Part shown: piece after piece, positions 9,699 to 16,174 of the stretch
Layout of the letters: every line of letters begins with the position of its first letter
How positions within the stretch are numbered: the stretch's first letter is position 1
Origin: Ruminococcus sp. Marseille-P6503
GTDB taxonomy: Bacteria; Bacillota; Clostridia; Oscillospirales; Ruminococcaceae
Direction: 5' to 3'
Assembly (NCBI RefSeq): GCF_900604945.1
Contig: NZ_UWPB01000001.1
Span: forward strand, 1 to 64,000
DNA: 64,000 nucleotides
Notes under the pieces: model-generated
Databases searched by the model: none
What the model saw: the letters and a program-made list of their open reading frames with translations, nothing else
Told to the model about the DNA's origin: nothing
Translations under genes and position numbers: made by a program

Positions 9699-10515
9699 TG
9701 ATTTCGCCTTTCGTCTTTTTATTTTCTGCTGATGCTAATTTATGACTAGACGGACTGCCGGCGCAGAAAGCATGGTATCCGCCGTCATATTCGAATCCGA
9801 TTTTTTCGGCAATTTTTACTGATATTTTATTAGCCGCGTCCCAGTGAGGACGAATGTCTCTGCGAACACATTCAATTATAAACTGCGCCGCACAAATCGC
9901 GGCAAGCCCCATTCGTCTGTATTTCGGATTTGTTGCGATCTGAAGCTCAACGCCTTTGCTGTAATAGCCAAATGTTGACGCGCCGGACGCGATCTCTCCG
10001 TCTATAAAAATAATATACCCAAAGCCGTGGCGGCTATAGTCGCCGTAATCCTTAAAATTACTTACAAACGAATTTTCCCACAAGCATTCTCTGAGTTCAT
10101 TATATTCTTTTTCTCCGATCTTTACAAGGCTTGCTCCTTTGATTTTACGGATTTCAGACGTAAGCTTTTCAAGCTTTTCTAAATTGAAGCCTTTGGCGGG
10201 AAGCTTTGTATGGTAACGTTCGGCAGGTCTGATTTTGCAGCCGCATTGTACAAGAGGTTCAAGCCAGCCGGCGGTTTGCGGAATTATTATCAGCTCTTTT
10301 CCGCCGCCGTTTATCAGCCCGGCAAGCTCTTTGCTTTGCTGAGGTTTTCCTGCCAGAAAGCAAAAGTCCCCCGTAAAAACCGCGGCCCATGTGAGATCGC
10401 CTAGATCATCGCAGTATCCTTTGCCTATTATTCCCTCCGAATAGCTTATTATCATAGAATCCCTGCACCATGAAAACATATGGATTATGTCCTTGGAATC
10501 CTTGACTGAATACAT
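9691..10515 (-). CDS. GNAT-family acetyltransferase
   Basis: The 274-residue protein resembles the GNAT_acetyltran family (zwittermicin-resistance-like): a divergent N-terminal half and a GNAT core in the C-terminal half. Acetyl-CoA binding is suggested by 'NPKYRRMGLAAICAAQFI' (about residues 195-212) followed by 'PHWDAANKISVKIAEKIGF'. GCGGAGGAA precedes the ATG. It sits between secG and rnr, overlapping rnr, so the two are translationally coupled. Substrate unknown. Confidence 0.8.
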   Translation of the reverse strand: MYSVKDSKDIIHMFSWCRDSMIISYSEGIIGKGYCDDLGDLTWAAVFTGDFCFLAGKPQQSKELAGLINGGGKELIIIPQTAGWLEPLVQCGCKIRPAERYHTKLPAKGFNLEKLEKLTSEIRKIKGASLVKIGEKEYNELRECLWENSFVSNFKDYGDYSRHGFGYIIFIDGEIASGASTFGYYSKGVELQIATNPKYRRMGLAAICAAQFIIECVRRDIRPHWDAANKISVKIAEKIGFEYDGGYHAFCAGSPSSHKLASAENKKTKGEING

Positions 10516-10558
10516 GATTACATTCCTCCGCTATGAACGCCTGAGATTAAAAATAAAA

Positions 10559-10576
10559 GCCCCGCGTAAGCAGGGC
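10559..10576 (-). terminator. Terminator after secG
   Basis: GCCCTGC-TTAC-GCGGGGC followed by TTTTATTTTT on the minus strand, between secG and the acetyltransferase gene; probably partial, since the downstream genes show no strong promoter of their own. Confidence 0.65.
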
Positions 10577-10592
10577 GAATTTTCAGCTGTTA

Positions 10593-10853
10593 TTATTTCT
10601 GAATAGACGAAATAATGTTTACTGCAAGAGTTACGACAAAAAATACGATTGCCGCTATTTTGGTAAACCTTGAAAGCTTTGCGTCACGGGTTCTGCCGGA
10701 ATTTCTTCCGTAAAAAGATTCGTTAGAACCGCCGCCGATTGCAGAGGTAAGGCCCTGCTCCTTGCTTTCCTGAACCAGAACCACCAAAATAATCACCAGA
10801 CTTGCCAGAATAAGAAGCACGCCTGCTGCAATTTCAAGTCCGCTCATTGTCAT
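10593..10853 (-). CDS. secG: Preprotein translocase subunit SecG
   Basis: SecG is the small membrane subunit that assists SecYE-SecA protein export. The 86-residue protein has two transmembrane segments (about residues 7-27 and 65-83). Between them is the conserved 'LVQESKEQGL...IGGGS' loop, followed by the typical 'SRFTKIAAIVFF'. GGAGG lies eight bases before the ATG at 10853. It is transcribed from a near-consensus promoter. Confidence 0.95.
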   Translation of the reverse strand: MTMSGLEIAAGVLLILASLVIILVVLVQESKEQGLTSAIGGGSNESFYGRNSGRTRDAKLSRFTKIAAIVFFVVTLAVNIISSIQK

Positions 10854-10893
10854 TGTATTTTCCTCCCTAATCCGATAATATGCGATTTATATC

Positions 10894-10922
10894 AGTATAA
10901 CAAAAACAGAAGGGTTTGTCAA
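10894..10922 (-). promoter_or_regulatory. secG promoter
   Basis: TTGACA-17-TATACT on the minus strand, 41 bases upstream of the secG ATG. Confidence 0.8.
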
Positions 10923-10996
10923 TAGAAAAAGAAAAATTTCTTGATTTTTGTTCCTGCTTCATAAATAAATTTTTTTATTTCATCTAATGATTTCAT
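10919..10996 (-). CDS. Possible 25-residue Lys/Phe-rich peptide
   Basis: A short frame on the minus strand starts at 10996 with AGGAG about ten bases upstream. It encodes 25 residues: an amphipathic-looking 'MKSLDEIKKFIYEAG' followed by a run of Lys and Phe. Its stop codon overlaps the -35 box of the secG promoter. There is no homology I can recognise. It may be a real small protein, a leader peptide, or the shortened start of a lost gene. Confidence 0.3.
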   Translation of the reverse strand: MKSLDEIKKFIYEAGTKIKKFFFFY

Positions 10997-11147
10997 CACG
11001 ATCAATCTCCTATTTTATTTCTACAATAATCCATACTTTATCGTTCCTACTGTCCTGAAAGACAGTTTACTGGATATATACTAAAAAAGTGGACAAGTAA
11101 GATATAATAAAAACATCAAAATAAAAGACAAGTAGGAGGAATAAAAA

Positions 11148-11435
11148 ATGTCAGGAAAAAGCAAACCGAAGTACACAGAGGAATTCAAGCAAACAATCGT
11201 AAATTTATATCAATCAGGGAAAACCTATTCTCAGATAAGTCAGGAATACGGAATATCGCACAGCGCCTTAGCCAACTGGATAAAGAAGTATTCAGAGGTC
11301 AAAATGGACGATAACACTATTCTTACCTCCAAGCAAATCAAGGAGCTGCAGAAACGAAACGCACAGCTTGAGGAGGAAAATCTGATATTAAAAAAAGCCA
11401 TTGCGATATTCACGCCTCACTCAGACAAAGATTAA
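11148..11435 (+). CDS. IS3-family transposase OrfA (helix-turn-helix)
   Basis: The 95-residue protein has an N-terminal helix-turn-helix (KYTEEFKQTIVNLYQSG, then 'TYSQISQEYGISHSALANW'). A leucine-zipper-like coiled coil follows (KQIKELQKRNAQLEEENLIL). This is the DNA-binding half of IS3-family transposase. Near its end, seven A residues followed by G (11390-11397) form a typical -1 slippery site leading into OrfB. AGGAGG precedes the ATG. Confidence 0.92.
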   Translation: MSGKSKPKYTEEFKQTIVNLYQSGKTYSQISQEYGISHSALANWIKKYSEVKMDDNTILTSKQIKELQKRNAQLEEENLILKKAIAIFTPHSDKD

Positions 11436-12286
11436 AAGCTGTTAAGCTGCTTTCCTGTGAACACAAAATCACAACACTTTGCCGTGTTCTCGGTGTAAAT
11501 CGAAGTACTTACTACAAATACATAAATCACCGTGAAAGCAACCGCGAAAAGGAAAACCGCCATATACGCAAATGTATTCTTGAGCTTTATACAAGAACTA
11601 AAAAGCGTTTTGGCGCTGAAAAAATGAAAATTTGTCTTCAGCGTGATTATCGCATAAACATCAGCGCCGGCAGAGCGTACCGTCTGATGAAGAGTATGAA
11701 CCTGCCTAAAATGAGCACTGTTAAGCCATTTAAGCACAAATCAAAATCGGTTTCCAATGGAGAATGCAAAAATATTTTGTCTCAAAATTTCAATCAATCT
11801 GCTCCGAACAAGGCGTGGGTATGCGACTTTACGTACATAAGAGCAGCAGGAAGATTTTATTATTTATGCGTAATTCTCGATCTGTTTTCAAGGAAGGTGA
11901 TTGCATACAAATTATCAAATAAAATTGATACTAAACTTGCGATAGATACCGTTAATTCGGCTGTTGCCGCAAGAGGCAAATCCATAGGTATAATATTCCA
12001 CACGGACAGAGGGAGCCAATTCACATCCTCTGAATTTCGCAGACATCTGGACAATCTGAACATGATTCAGTCCTTTTCGGCAAAGGGGCATCCTTATGAT
12101 AATGCTGTTATGGAATGCTTTTTCAAATACTTGAAAAAGGAAGAGGTTAACCGTAAGACTTATTCTTCTCTTGAGGATTTAAACCTCGCTCTTTTTCAGT
12201 ACATTAACGGTTTTTACAATTCGGTAAGACCTCATTCTCATAATAACGGCTTGACTCCTATTCAAGCTGAATTCAATTTTTTCTGA
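11396..12286 (+). CDS. IS3-family transposase OrfB, DDE catalytic part (made by -1 frameshift)
   Basis: This frame is -1 relative to OrfA and open from the slippery A-run, giving about 297 residues. It would be translated as an OrfAB fusion. It contains the HTH_21 region ('LYTRTKKRFGAEKM') and the rve integrase core. The DDE triad is intact: Asp in 'VCDFTY' (codon at 11825), Asp in 'HTDRGSQF' (12005) and Glu in 'NAVMECFF' (12113). The D-to-E spacing of 35 residues is the IS3 hallmark. The element therefore looks capable of transposition. Confidence 0.9.
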   Translation, partial: SHCDIHASLRQRLKAVKLLSCEHKITTLCRVLGVNRSTYYKYINHRESNREKENRHIRKCILELYTRTKKRFGAEKMKICLQRDYRINISAGRAYRLMKSMNLPKMSTVKPFKHKSKSVSNGECKNILSQNFNQSAPNKAWVCDFTYIRAAGRFYYLCVILDLFSRKVIAYKLSNKIDTKLAIDTVNSAVAARGKSIGIIFHTDRGSQFTSSEFRRHLDNLNMIQSFSAKGHPYDNAVMECFFKYLKKEEVNRKTYSSLEDLNLALFQYINGFYNSVRPHSHNNGLTPIQAEFNFF

Positions 12287-12318
12287 TTTTTCTTGTCCAC
12301 TTTATTGACATTGGTTCA

Positions 12319-12504
12319 ATTGCAGCACCGCTTTTTGTGCTGTCTAATTCGTATTTTCTAACTGTTTCACAATACGACAATCGGTGTTCTCGCATATCCA
12401 TTATAACACAGATTTTAAATTCTGCACTATACTTTTTCTGTTTTTGACCCTTTTTGCCATAAAAATATGCACTTCCAAAAGTGTCTAACTTTTGGGGTGC
12501 ATAT
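12319..12504 (-). pseudogene. Truncated remnant of a second IS3-type element (end plus start of OrfA)
   Basis: Read on the minus strand, a terminal-repeat-like sequence (TGCACCCCAAAAGTTAGACA, 12481-12500) is followed by an OrfA start at 12460. With one missing A restored in the A-run, the frame reads MAKKGQKQKKYSAEFK and then REHRLSYCETVRKY, a typical IS3 OrfA N-terminus. The frame is cut off where the intact IS begins. A 40-base imperfect palindrome (12465-12504) spans the terminal repeat. Confidence 0.6.
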
Positions 12505-12556
12505 CAGATTTGAACTCTCGTTTTTATTTCTATTCTATTGTGGTTTTGCATAACAA

Positions 12557-12598
12557 AAAGCTACATTTTTGTGCAATTTACACTAAAAATGTAGCTTT
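12557..12598 (-). terminator. Terminator of the tRNA-Gln pair
   Basis: A 14-base-pair A/T-rich stem (AAAGCTACATTTTT and its complement) with a 14-base loop, followed on the minus strand by TTTTTGTT, just after the tRNA CCA end. Confidence 0.75.
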
Positions 12599-12603
12599 CA
12601 ACT

Positions 12604-12679
12604 TGGCTGGGGTAAAAGGATTCGAACCTTTGGAATGCCGGAATCAGAATCCGGTGCCTTACCACTTGGCGATACCCCA
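12604..12679 (-). tRNA. tRNA-Gln (anticodon CTG)
   Basis: The minus strand folds into a complete cloverleaf. Acceptor TGGGGTA/TACCCCA is followed by discriminator G and an encoded CCA. The anticodon loop TTCTGAT gives CTG, reading CAG. The T-loop GGTTCGAATCC is present. Confidence 0.95.
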
Positions 12680-12700
12680 ATGTCGGGACAAATACATTTT

Positions 12701-12776
12701 TGGTTGGGATAGATGGATTCGAACCATCGGAATGACGGAGTCAAAGTCCGTTGCCTTACCTCTTGGCTATATCCCA
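12701..12776 (-). tRNA. tRNA-Gln (anticodon TTG)
   Basis: The minus strand shows acceptor TGGGATA/TATCCCA, discriminator A and encoded CCA. The anticodon loop CTTTGAC gives TTG, reading CAA. It is first in a two-tRNA transcript with the CTG species. Confidence 0.95.
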
Positions 12777-12826
12777 CAATCTGTCCCAAACAATTAATTT
12801 TATATGCTGTTCTATACAGCTTTTAT

Positions 12827-12855
12827 ATTATATCAGATAAGGCTTTAAAATGCAA
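12827..12855 (-). promoter_or_regulatory. Promoter of the tRNA-Gln pair
   Basis: TTGCAT-17-TATAAT on the minus strand, about 50 bases upstream of the first tRNA. Confidence 0.75.
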
Positions 12856-12943
12856 GAGTATAGTTCGCGTTTTTACAATTTGTTAATAAAAATATTGTAT
12901 ATATGTACCGCAGGATCAGCCTGCGGCGCTCAGCAGAAAAACG

Positions 12944-13099
12944 TTAGCCGTTGTTCTGATTATTCTGGTCCTGACAATTGCTGAACTGATTATTTTTCTG
13001 CTTATTCTGTCCCTTCTGATTCTGGAAAGGCTGGAAATTAGGATTCTGTTTGTTCTGTCTGCTCTTTTCGTTTGCGTTAGACGGATTGTGATTAGACAT
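12944..13099 (-). CDS. Small Asn/Gln-rich protein
   Basis: The 51-residue product begins MSNHNPSNANEK and continues as repeats rich in Asn, Gln and Lys (FQPFQNQKGQNKQKNNQF). About half its residues are Asn or Gln; a single Cys is present. AAGGAG lies at good spacing before the ATG at 13099, which favours this start over the longer open frame. It has no transmembrane segment and is probably disordered. Such composition recalls small acid-soluble or coat-associated spore proteins, but I cannot assign it to a family. It is divergent from mscL. Confidence 0.6.
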   Translation of the reverse strand: MSNHNPSNANEKSRQNKQNPNFQPFQNQKGQNKQKNNQFSNCQDQNNQNNG

Positions 13100-13211
13100 T
13101 ATAAAACACTCCTTAAAAAATAATTTGCCGAAAAACATCGGTGAATTTATATTTCCCTTTGCTGAATAAAATATTCCGATATTGCGAAAGCAATATTTAC
13201 TTAGAAATTTG

Positions 13212-13240
13212 TTGCATTTTAGCGTAATCGGTGATATAAT
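13212..13240 (+). promoter_or_regulatory. mscL promoter
   Basis: TTGCAT-17-TATAAT, about 35 bases before the mscL start. Confidence 0.75.
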
Positions 13241-13274
13241 ATACATAAAAAAATAGCTGAAGGGAATGTTAATC

Positions 13275-13724
13275 ATGGGTAATGAAAAAAAGTCTGGGGT
13301 TATTTCAAGATTTATCGGTGAATTTAAGGAATTTATTTCAAAGGGCAGCGTTCTTGATATGGCGGTCGGCGTTATTGTCGGCGGCGCTTTTACCTCGATA
13401 ATCAATTCTCTGGTCGACGATATTCTGATGCCTGTTATAGGAACTATCCTTTTGGGAGTTAATTTTAAATCCCTTGGCTTTCACATTCCGTGGGGAAATG
13501 AGCCGTACATAAATTTAGGCGGTTTTTTAACGGCAGTTATAACGTTTCTGCTGACGGCGCTGTGCGTGTTTATCTTTGTTAAGGTTGTGAATACGATAAG
13601 GAATTTTCATAAAAAGCCGGAGCCGCCAAAGGAAGAAAAGCCTGCCGAGGTTCCTGACGATATAAAGCTTCTTACCGAAATAAGAGATCTGCTTATTCAA
13701 CAGAAAAACAGCGGAGAAAAATAA
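13275..13724 (+). CDS. mscL: Large-conductance mechanosensitive channel
   Basis: MscL opens under membrane tension to release solutes during osmotic downshock. The 149-residue protein has the N-terminal amphipathic helix (EFKEFISKGSVLDMAVGVI). TM1 contains 'VIVGGAFTSIINSLVDDILMP' and TM2 is near residues 77-102. A cytoplasmic helix follows, with Pro/Lys/Glu linkers (KKPEPPKEEKPAE) and 'LLTEIRDLL'. The start at 13275 is preferred over the ATG at 13266, because GAAGGGA sits nine bases before 13275 but abuts 13266. Confidence 0.95.
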   Translation: MGNEKKSGVISRFIGEFKEFISKGSVLDMAVGVIVGGAFTSIINSLVDDILMPVIGTILLGVNFKSLGFHIPWGNEPYINLGGFLTAVITFLLTALCVFIFVKVVNTIRNFHKKPEPPKEEKPAEVPDDIKLLTEIRDLLIQQKNSGEK

Positions 13725-13748
13725 TGACATTTTTATTGTATCAGGCTG

Positions 13749-13777
13749 TTGACAAAACGGCTCAACTGTGCTATATT
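13749..13777 (+). promoter_or_regulatory. Promoter of the T-box leader
   Basis: TTGACA-17-TATATT shortly upstream of the T-box; transcription would start near 13785. Confidence 0.8.
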
Positions 13778-13784
13778 AGCTTTA

Positions 13785-14068
13785 ATAAGAAAATGCGGCG
13801 ATAGGAACAAGTAGCGTTTCAGAGCGGCTTCAGAGAGTATCCGGAGGGTGCGAGGATACGGCGGTTTGATTCGTGAATACATCTTGGAGCAGATTTCCTC
13901 AGAAAGCGGAGCAGGGCTTCGCAAAGGGAAGTACGGAAGCGTCCGTTAAAGCGCAGGGCTTTGCAGCTATGCTTAGCCGTTAAGGTCGGGAATATCCCGA
14001 TAAACCGAGGTGGTACCGCGATAGATTCGCCCTCTGATAAGCTTAGGCTTGTCGGAGGGCTTTTGTAT
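13785..14068 (+). promoter_or_regulatory. T-box leader with tyrosine (UAC) specifier
   Basis: All landmarks of a T-box riboswitch are in order: 'GATAGGAACAAGTA', the AGAGAG bulge (about 13831), and the specifier region 'GTGAATACATCTTGGAGC' (about 13876-13893). The universal T-box 'GAGGTGGTACCGCG' follows at 14007-14020. Last comes a terminator, GCCCTCTGATAAGC pairing with GCTTGTCGGAGGGC then TTTTG (14029-14064). Aligning to the usual GAA-codon-A pattern gives UAC, tyrosine. Uncharged tRNA-Tyr would stabilise the antiterminator. The first gene downstream is a radical SAM gene; tyrS itself is third, 2.1 kb away. Confidence 0.93.
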
Positions 14069-14189
14069 TATGGGAGCGATATGAAGCTGTTTTGTATTGT
14101 TTAGAGATTAGTCAAACGTAAGTCCGGTTTTGAAAAATGTCATTACTAACCTGCTTTTAAAATGCTTAAAATGATGTTCAGGCGGACGT

Positions 14190-15095
14190 ATGATTTTGAA
14201 AAGAAGTGAATCCATGCTTACGATACCCGCAAAGACTATTCTGCAGAAGAACAGATCCTCCGGCTGGTTCGGAAACGATTATAATATGAACCTTTATAAG
14301 GGCTGCTGCCACGGGTGCATTTACTGCGACAGCCGCAGCGACTGCTACCGTATCGACGATTTTGATACGGTGAGGGCAAAGGAAAACTGCATTGAAATTC
14401 TCAGGGACGAGCTTAGGCAGAAGGTTAAAACAGGCGTGATAGCAACAGGCGCCATGAGCGATCCGTATAATCCCTTTGAAAAGAGCGAGAGGCTTACCGA
14501 GAAAGCTTTAATGCTTATTGACGCCTATAATTTCGGGGTTACGGTAATTACAAAGTCCGGCCTTATAGTCAGGGACATTGATCTGTACAGACAGATCGCG
14601 GAGCATTCGCCTGTGCTTTGCAAAATGACCGTCACAACCTGCGACGACAAGCTTTCAAGGCTGATCGAACCTAATGTCAGCGCTTCAAGCGAGAGATTCA
14701 ATGCTCTTGAGAAAATGTCCGAAGCAGGCTTGAAAACGGGGATAACCCTTATGCCTGTGCTGCCGTTTATTGAGGATACTGAAGAAAATATAACCGAAAT
14801 TGTCCGTAAGGCTCATGAATGCGGAGTAAGGTATATATATCCGGCGTTCGGGATGACGCTGCGTCAGAACCAAAGAGATTATTACTTTAAGAAGCTTGAC
14901 GCGATTTTCCCCGGAATGTCCGATAAATACCGTCGGTACTACGGCGGCAGCTATGAATGCGTATCGCCGAGCGCAAAAAGACTTTGGACGGTATTTGCGG
15001 AAAAATGCGAGCAGTACGGAATTTTGTACAGAATGAACGAGATAATCGCGGATTATCAGCGCGGCTACGGGGATAGGCAGCTGAGCTTTTTATAG
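14190..15095 (+). CDS. SPL-family radical SAM protein
   Basis: The 301-residue protein resembles the spore photoproduct lyase-like / Rv2578c group of radical SAM enzymes. The [4Fe-4S]-binding motif CX3CX2C is seen in 'CCHGCIYCDSR' (about residues 34-44). Radical SAM barrel strands follow: 'GVIATGAMSDPYNPFE', 'TVITKSGLIVRD', 'KMTVTTCDD' and 'GITLMPVLPFIED'. True SPL repairs UV lesions in spore DNA, but many relatives are of unknown function. The ATG at 14190 has GGCGGA upstream; an internal ATG at 14214 is possible. It is the first gene after the tyrosine T-box. Confidence 0.85.
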   Translation: MILKRSESMLTIPAKTILQKNRSSGWFGNDYNMNLYKGCCHGCIYCDSRSDCYRIDDFDTVRAKENCIEILRDELRQKVKTGVIATGAMSDPYNPFEKSERLTEKALMLIDAYNFGVTVITKSGLIVRDIDLYRQIAEHSPVLCKMTVTTCDDKLSRLIEPNVSASSERFNALEKMSEAGLKTGITLMPVLPFIEDTEENITEIVRKAHECGVRYIYPAFGMTLRQNQRDYYFKKLDAIFPGMSDKYRRYYGGSYECVSPSAKRLWTVFAEKCEQYGILYRMNEIIADYQRGYGDRQLSFL

Positions 15096-15209
15096 TCCTG
15101 TAAAGGATTATGGGGCGGTCGGGGCGTTTAAAAATAAATATATCGGTATACTTTATGATCTCGAAAAATCAAAATCAAATCGGAAGCAGCAATAAATAAT
15201 AGGGAGAAA

Positions 15210-15256
15210 TAATAAAAAACTTTTTTTGGAGAACTGAAAAGAAGATGACTTTAAAG
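15210..15256 (+). other. Possible relic of the tyrS 5' end
   Basis: The stretch ending 'GAGAACTGAAAAGAAGATGACTT' matches the first codons of tyrS at 16184-16211 (GAAGAACTGAAAAGAAGAGGACTT) with few changes. Flanking AATAATAAAAAA and T-runs also resemble the tyrS start. It lies just before the nitrilase gene's ribosome binding site. The match is short and A-rich, so chance is possible. Confidence 0.35.
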
Positions 15257-15273
15257 TCAGGAGGATCAAACCT

Positions 15274-16152
15274 ATGAGCAGTAAAAATTATTTCACAGTC
15301 GCTTTGCTCCAGCTGCTGCCGGAGGGAAGTATTGAGGGCAACATGAAAAAAGGCTTGAACGCCTGCCGAAAAGCCAAGGAAATGGGAGCGGATCTGGCTT
15401 TATTTCCTGAAATGTGGAGCATAGGCTATGATTTTAATAAGTTTTCAAACGAATTTGCAGTCGAGCCTGACAGCGGTTTTGTTCGCTCTTTTGCAGAGGC
15501 GGCGGAGAAGCTCGGTATGGCGATAGCGGTAACTTATCTGGAAAGGCATGAGCCTAAGCCAAGAAACACGGCGGAGGTTTTCGACCGTTTCGGAAATTCG
15601 ATACTTAGGTATTCAAAAGTCCACACCTGTGATTTCGGAGATGAAAGCGCTCTTTGTCACGGAGATGATTTTTATACCGCGGACCTTGATACGATAAGCG
15701 GAAAGGTCAGGATCGGAGCGATGATCTGCTACGACAGGGAATTTCCAGAAAGCGCAAGGATTCTTATGCTCAAAGGCGCGGAGATAATCCTTGTACCCAA
15801 TGCTTGTCCGATGGAGATAAACCGTCTTTCACAGCTTCGCGCAAGAGCATATGAAAACATGGTCGGGATAGCGACCTGCAATTATCCGTACGGTCAGCCC
15901 GACTGCAACGGACATTCCACCACCTTCGACGGAATAGCCTACCGCCCGGACGAAAGCGGCTCCAGAGATACTCTTATAGTTGAAGCGGGAGAGGAAGAAG
16001 GTATTTATCTTGCACGCTTTCCTCTGGACGATATAAGAGAATACAGAAAGCAGGAGGTTCACGGCAACGCTTACCGCCGTCCTGAAAAATACAAGCTGCT
16101 TTTATCTGAGGAAAAATGCGAACCTTTTATAAGGAACGATTTTAATAAATAA
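15274..16152 (+). CDS. Carbon-nitrogen hydrolase (nitrilase superfamily)
   Basis: This 292-residue enzyme hydrolyses a non-peptide C-N bond (amide, carbamoyl or nitrile). The Glu-Lys-Cys triad is visible: Glu in 'ALFPEMWSIG' (about residue 47), Lys in 'RYSKVHTCDF' (about residue 115) and Cys in 'GAMICYDREFPES' (about residue 152). It looks closest to carbamoylase/omega-amidase-like members; the substrate is not determinable. AGGAGG precedes the ATG. It lies between the radical SAM gene and tyrS, 22 bases before tyrS, consistent with one transcript. Confidence 0.87.
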   Translation: MSSKNYFTVALLQLLPEGSIEGNMKKGLNACRKAKEMGADLALFPEMWSIGYDFNKFSNEFAVEPDSGFVRSFAEAAEKLGMAIAVTYLERHEPKPRNTAEVFDRFGNSILRYSKVHTCDFGDESALCHGDDFYTADLDTISGKVRIGAMICYDREFPESARILMLKGAEIILVPNACPMEINRLSQLRARAYENMVGIATCNYPYGQPDCNGHSTTFDGIAYRPDESGSRDTLIVEAGEEEGIYLARFPLDDIREYRKQEVHGNAYRRPEKYKLLLSEEKCEPFIRNDFNK

Positions 16153-16174
16153 TAAAAATTTGGAGGAATAAAAA

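Larger units (their letters stand above)
11071..12318 (+). mobile_element. IS3-family insertion sequence
   Basis: A complete-looking element of about 1.25 kb carries two transposase frames. Its ends are imperfect inverted repeats sharing a 12-base core AAGTGGACAAGA/T (left around 11087-11099, right around 12289-12304). Outer limits are estimated from TG...CA ends and are uncertain by some bases. No matching 3-base target duplication is visible at these limits. On its right it abuts the remnant of a different IS3-type element, so it probably inserted there. Confidence 0.8.

Noticed and set aside
12604-12776. tRNA-Gln genes as an attachment site for an integrative element
   Set aside because: No integrase gene, no duplicated tRNA 3' end and no element boundary were found; the neighbour is an IS3-family insertion.
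12492-12797. Open frames on both strands over 12.5-12.8 kb
   Set aside because: They run through the two tRNA-Gln genes and their promoter-terminator region; the peptide is a tRNA shadow.
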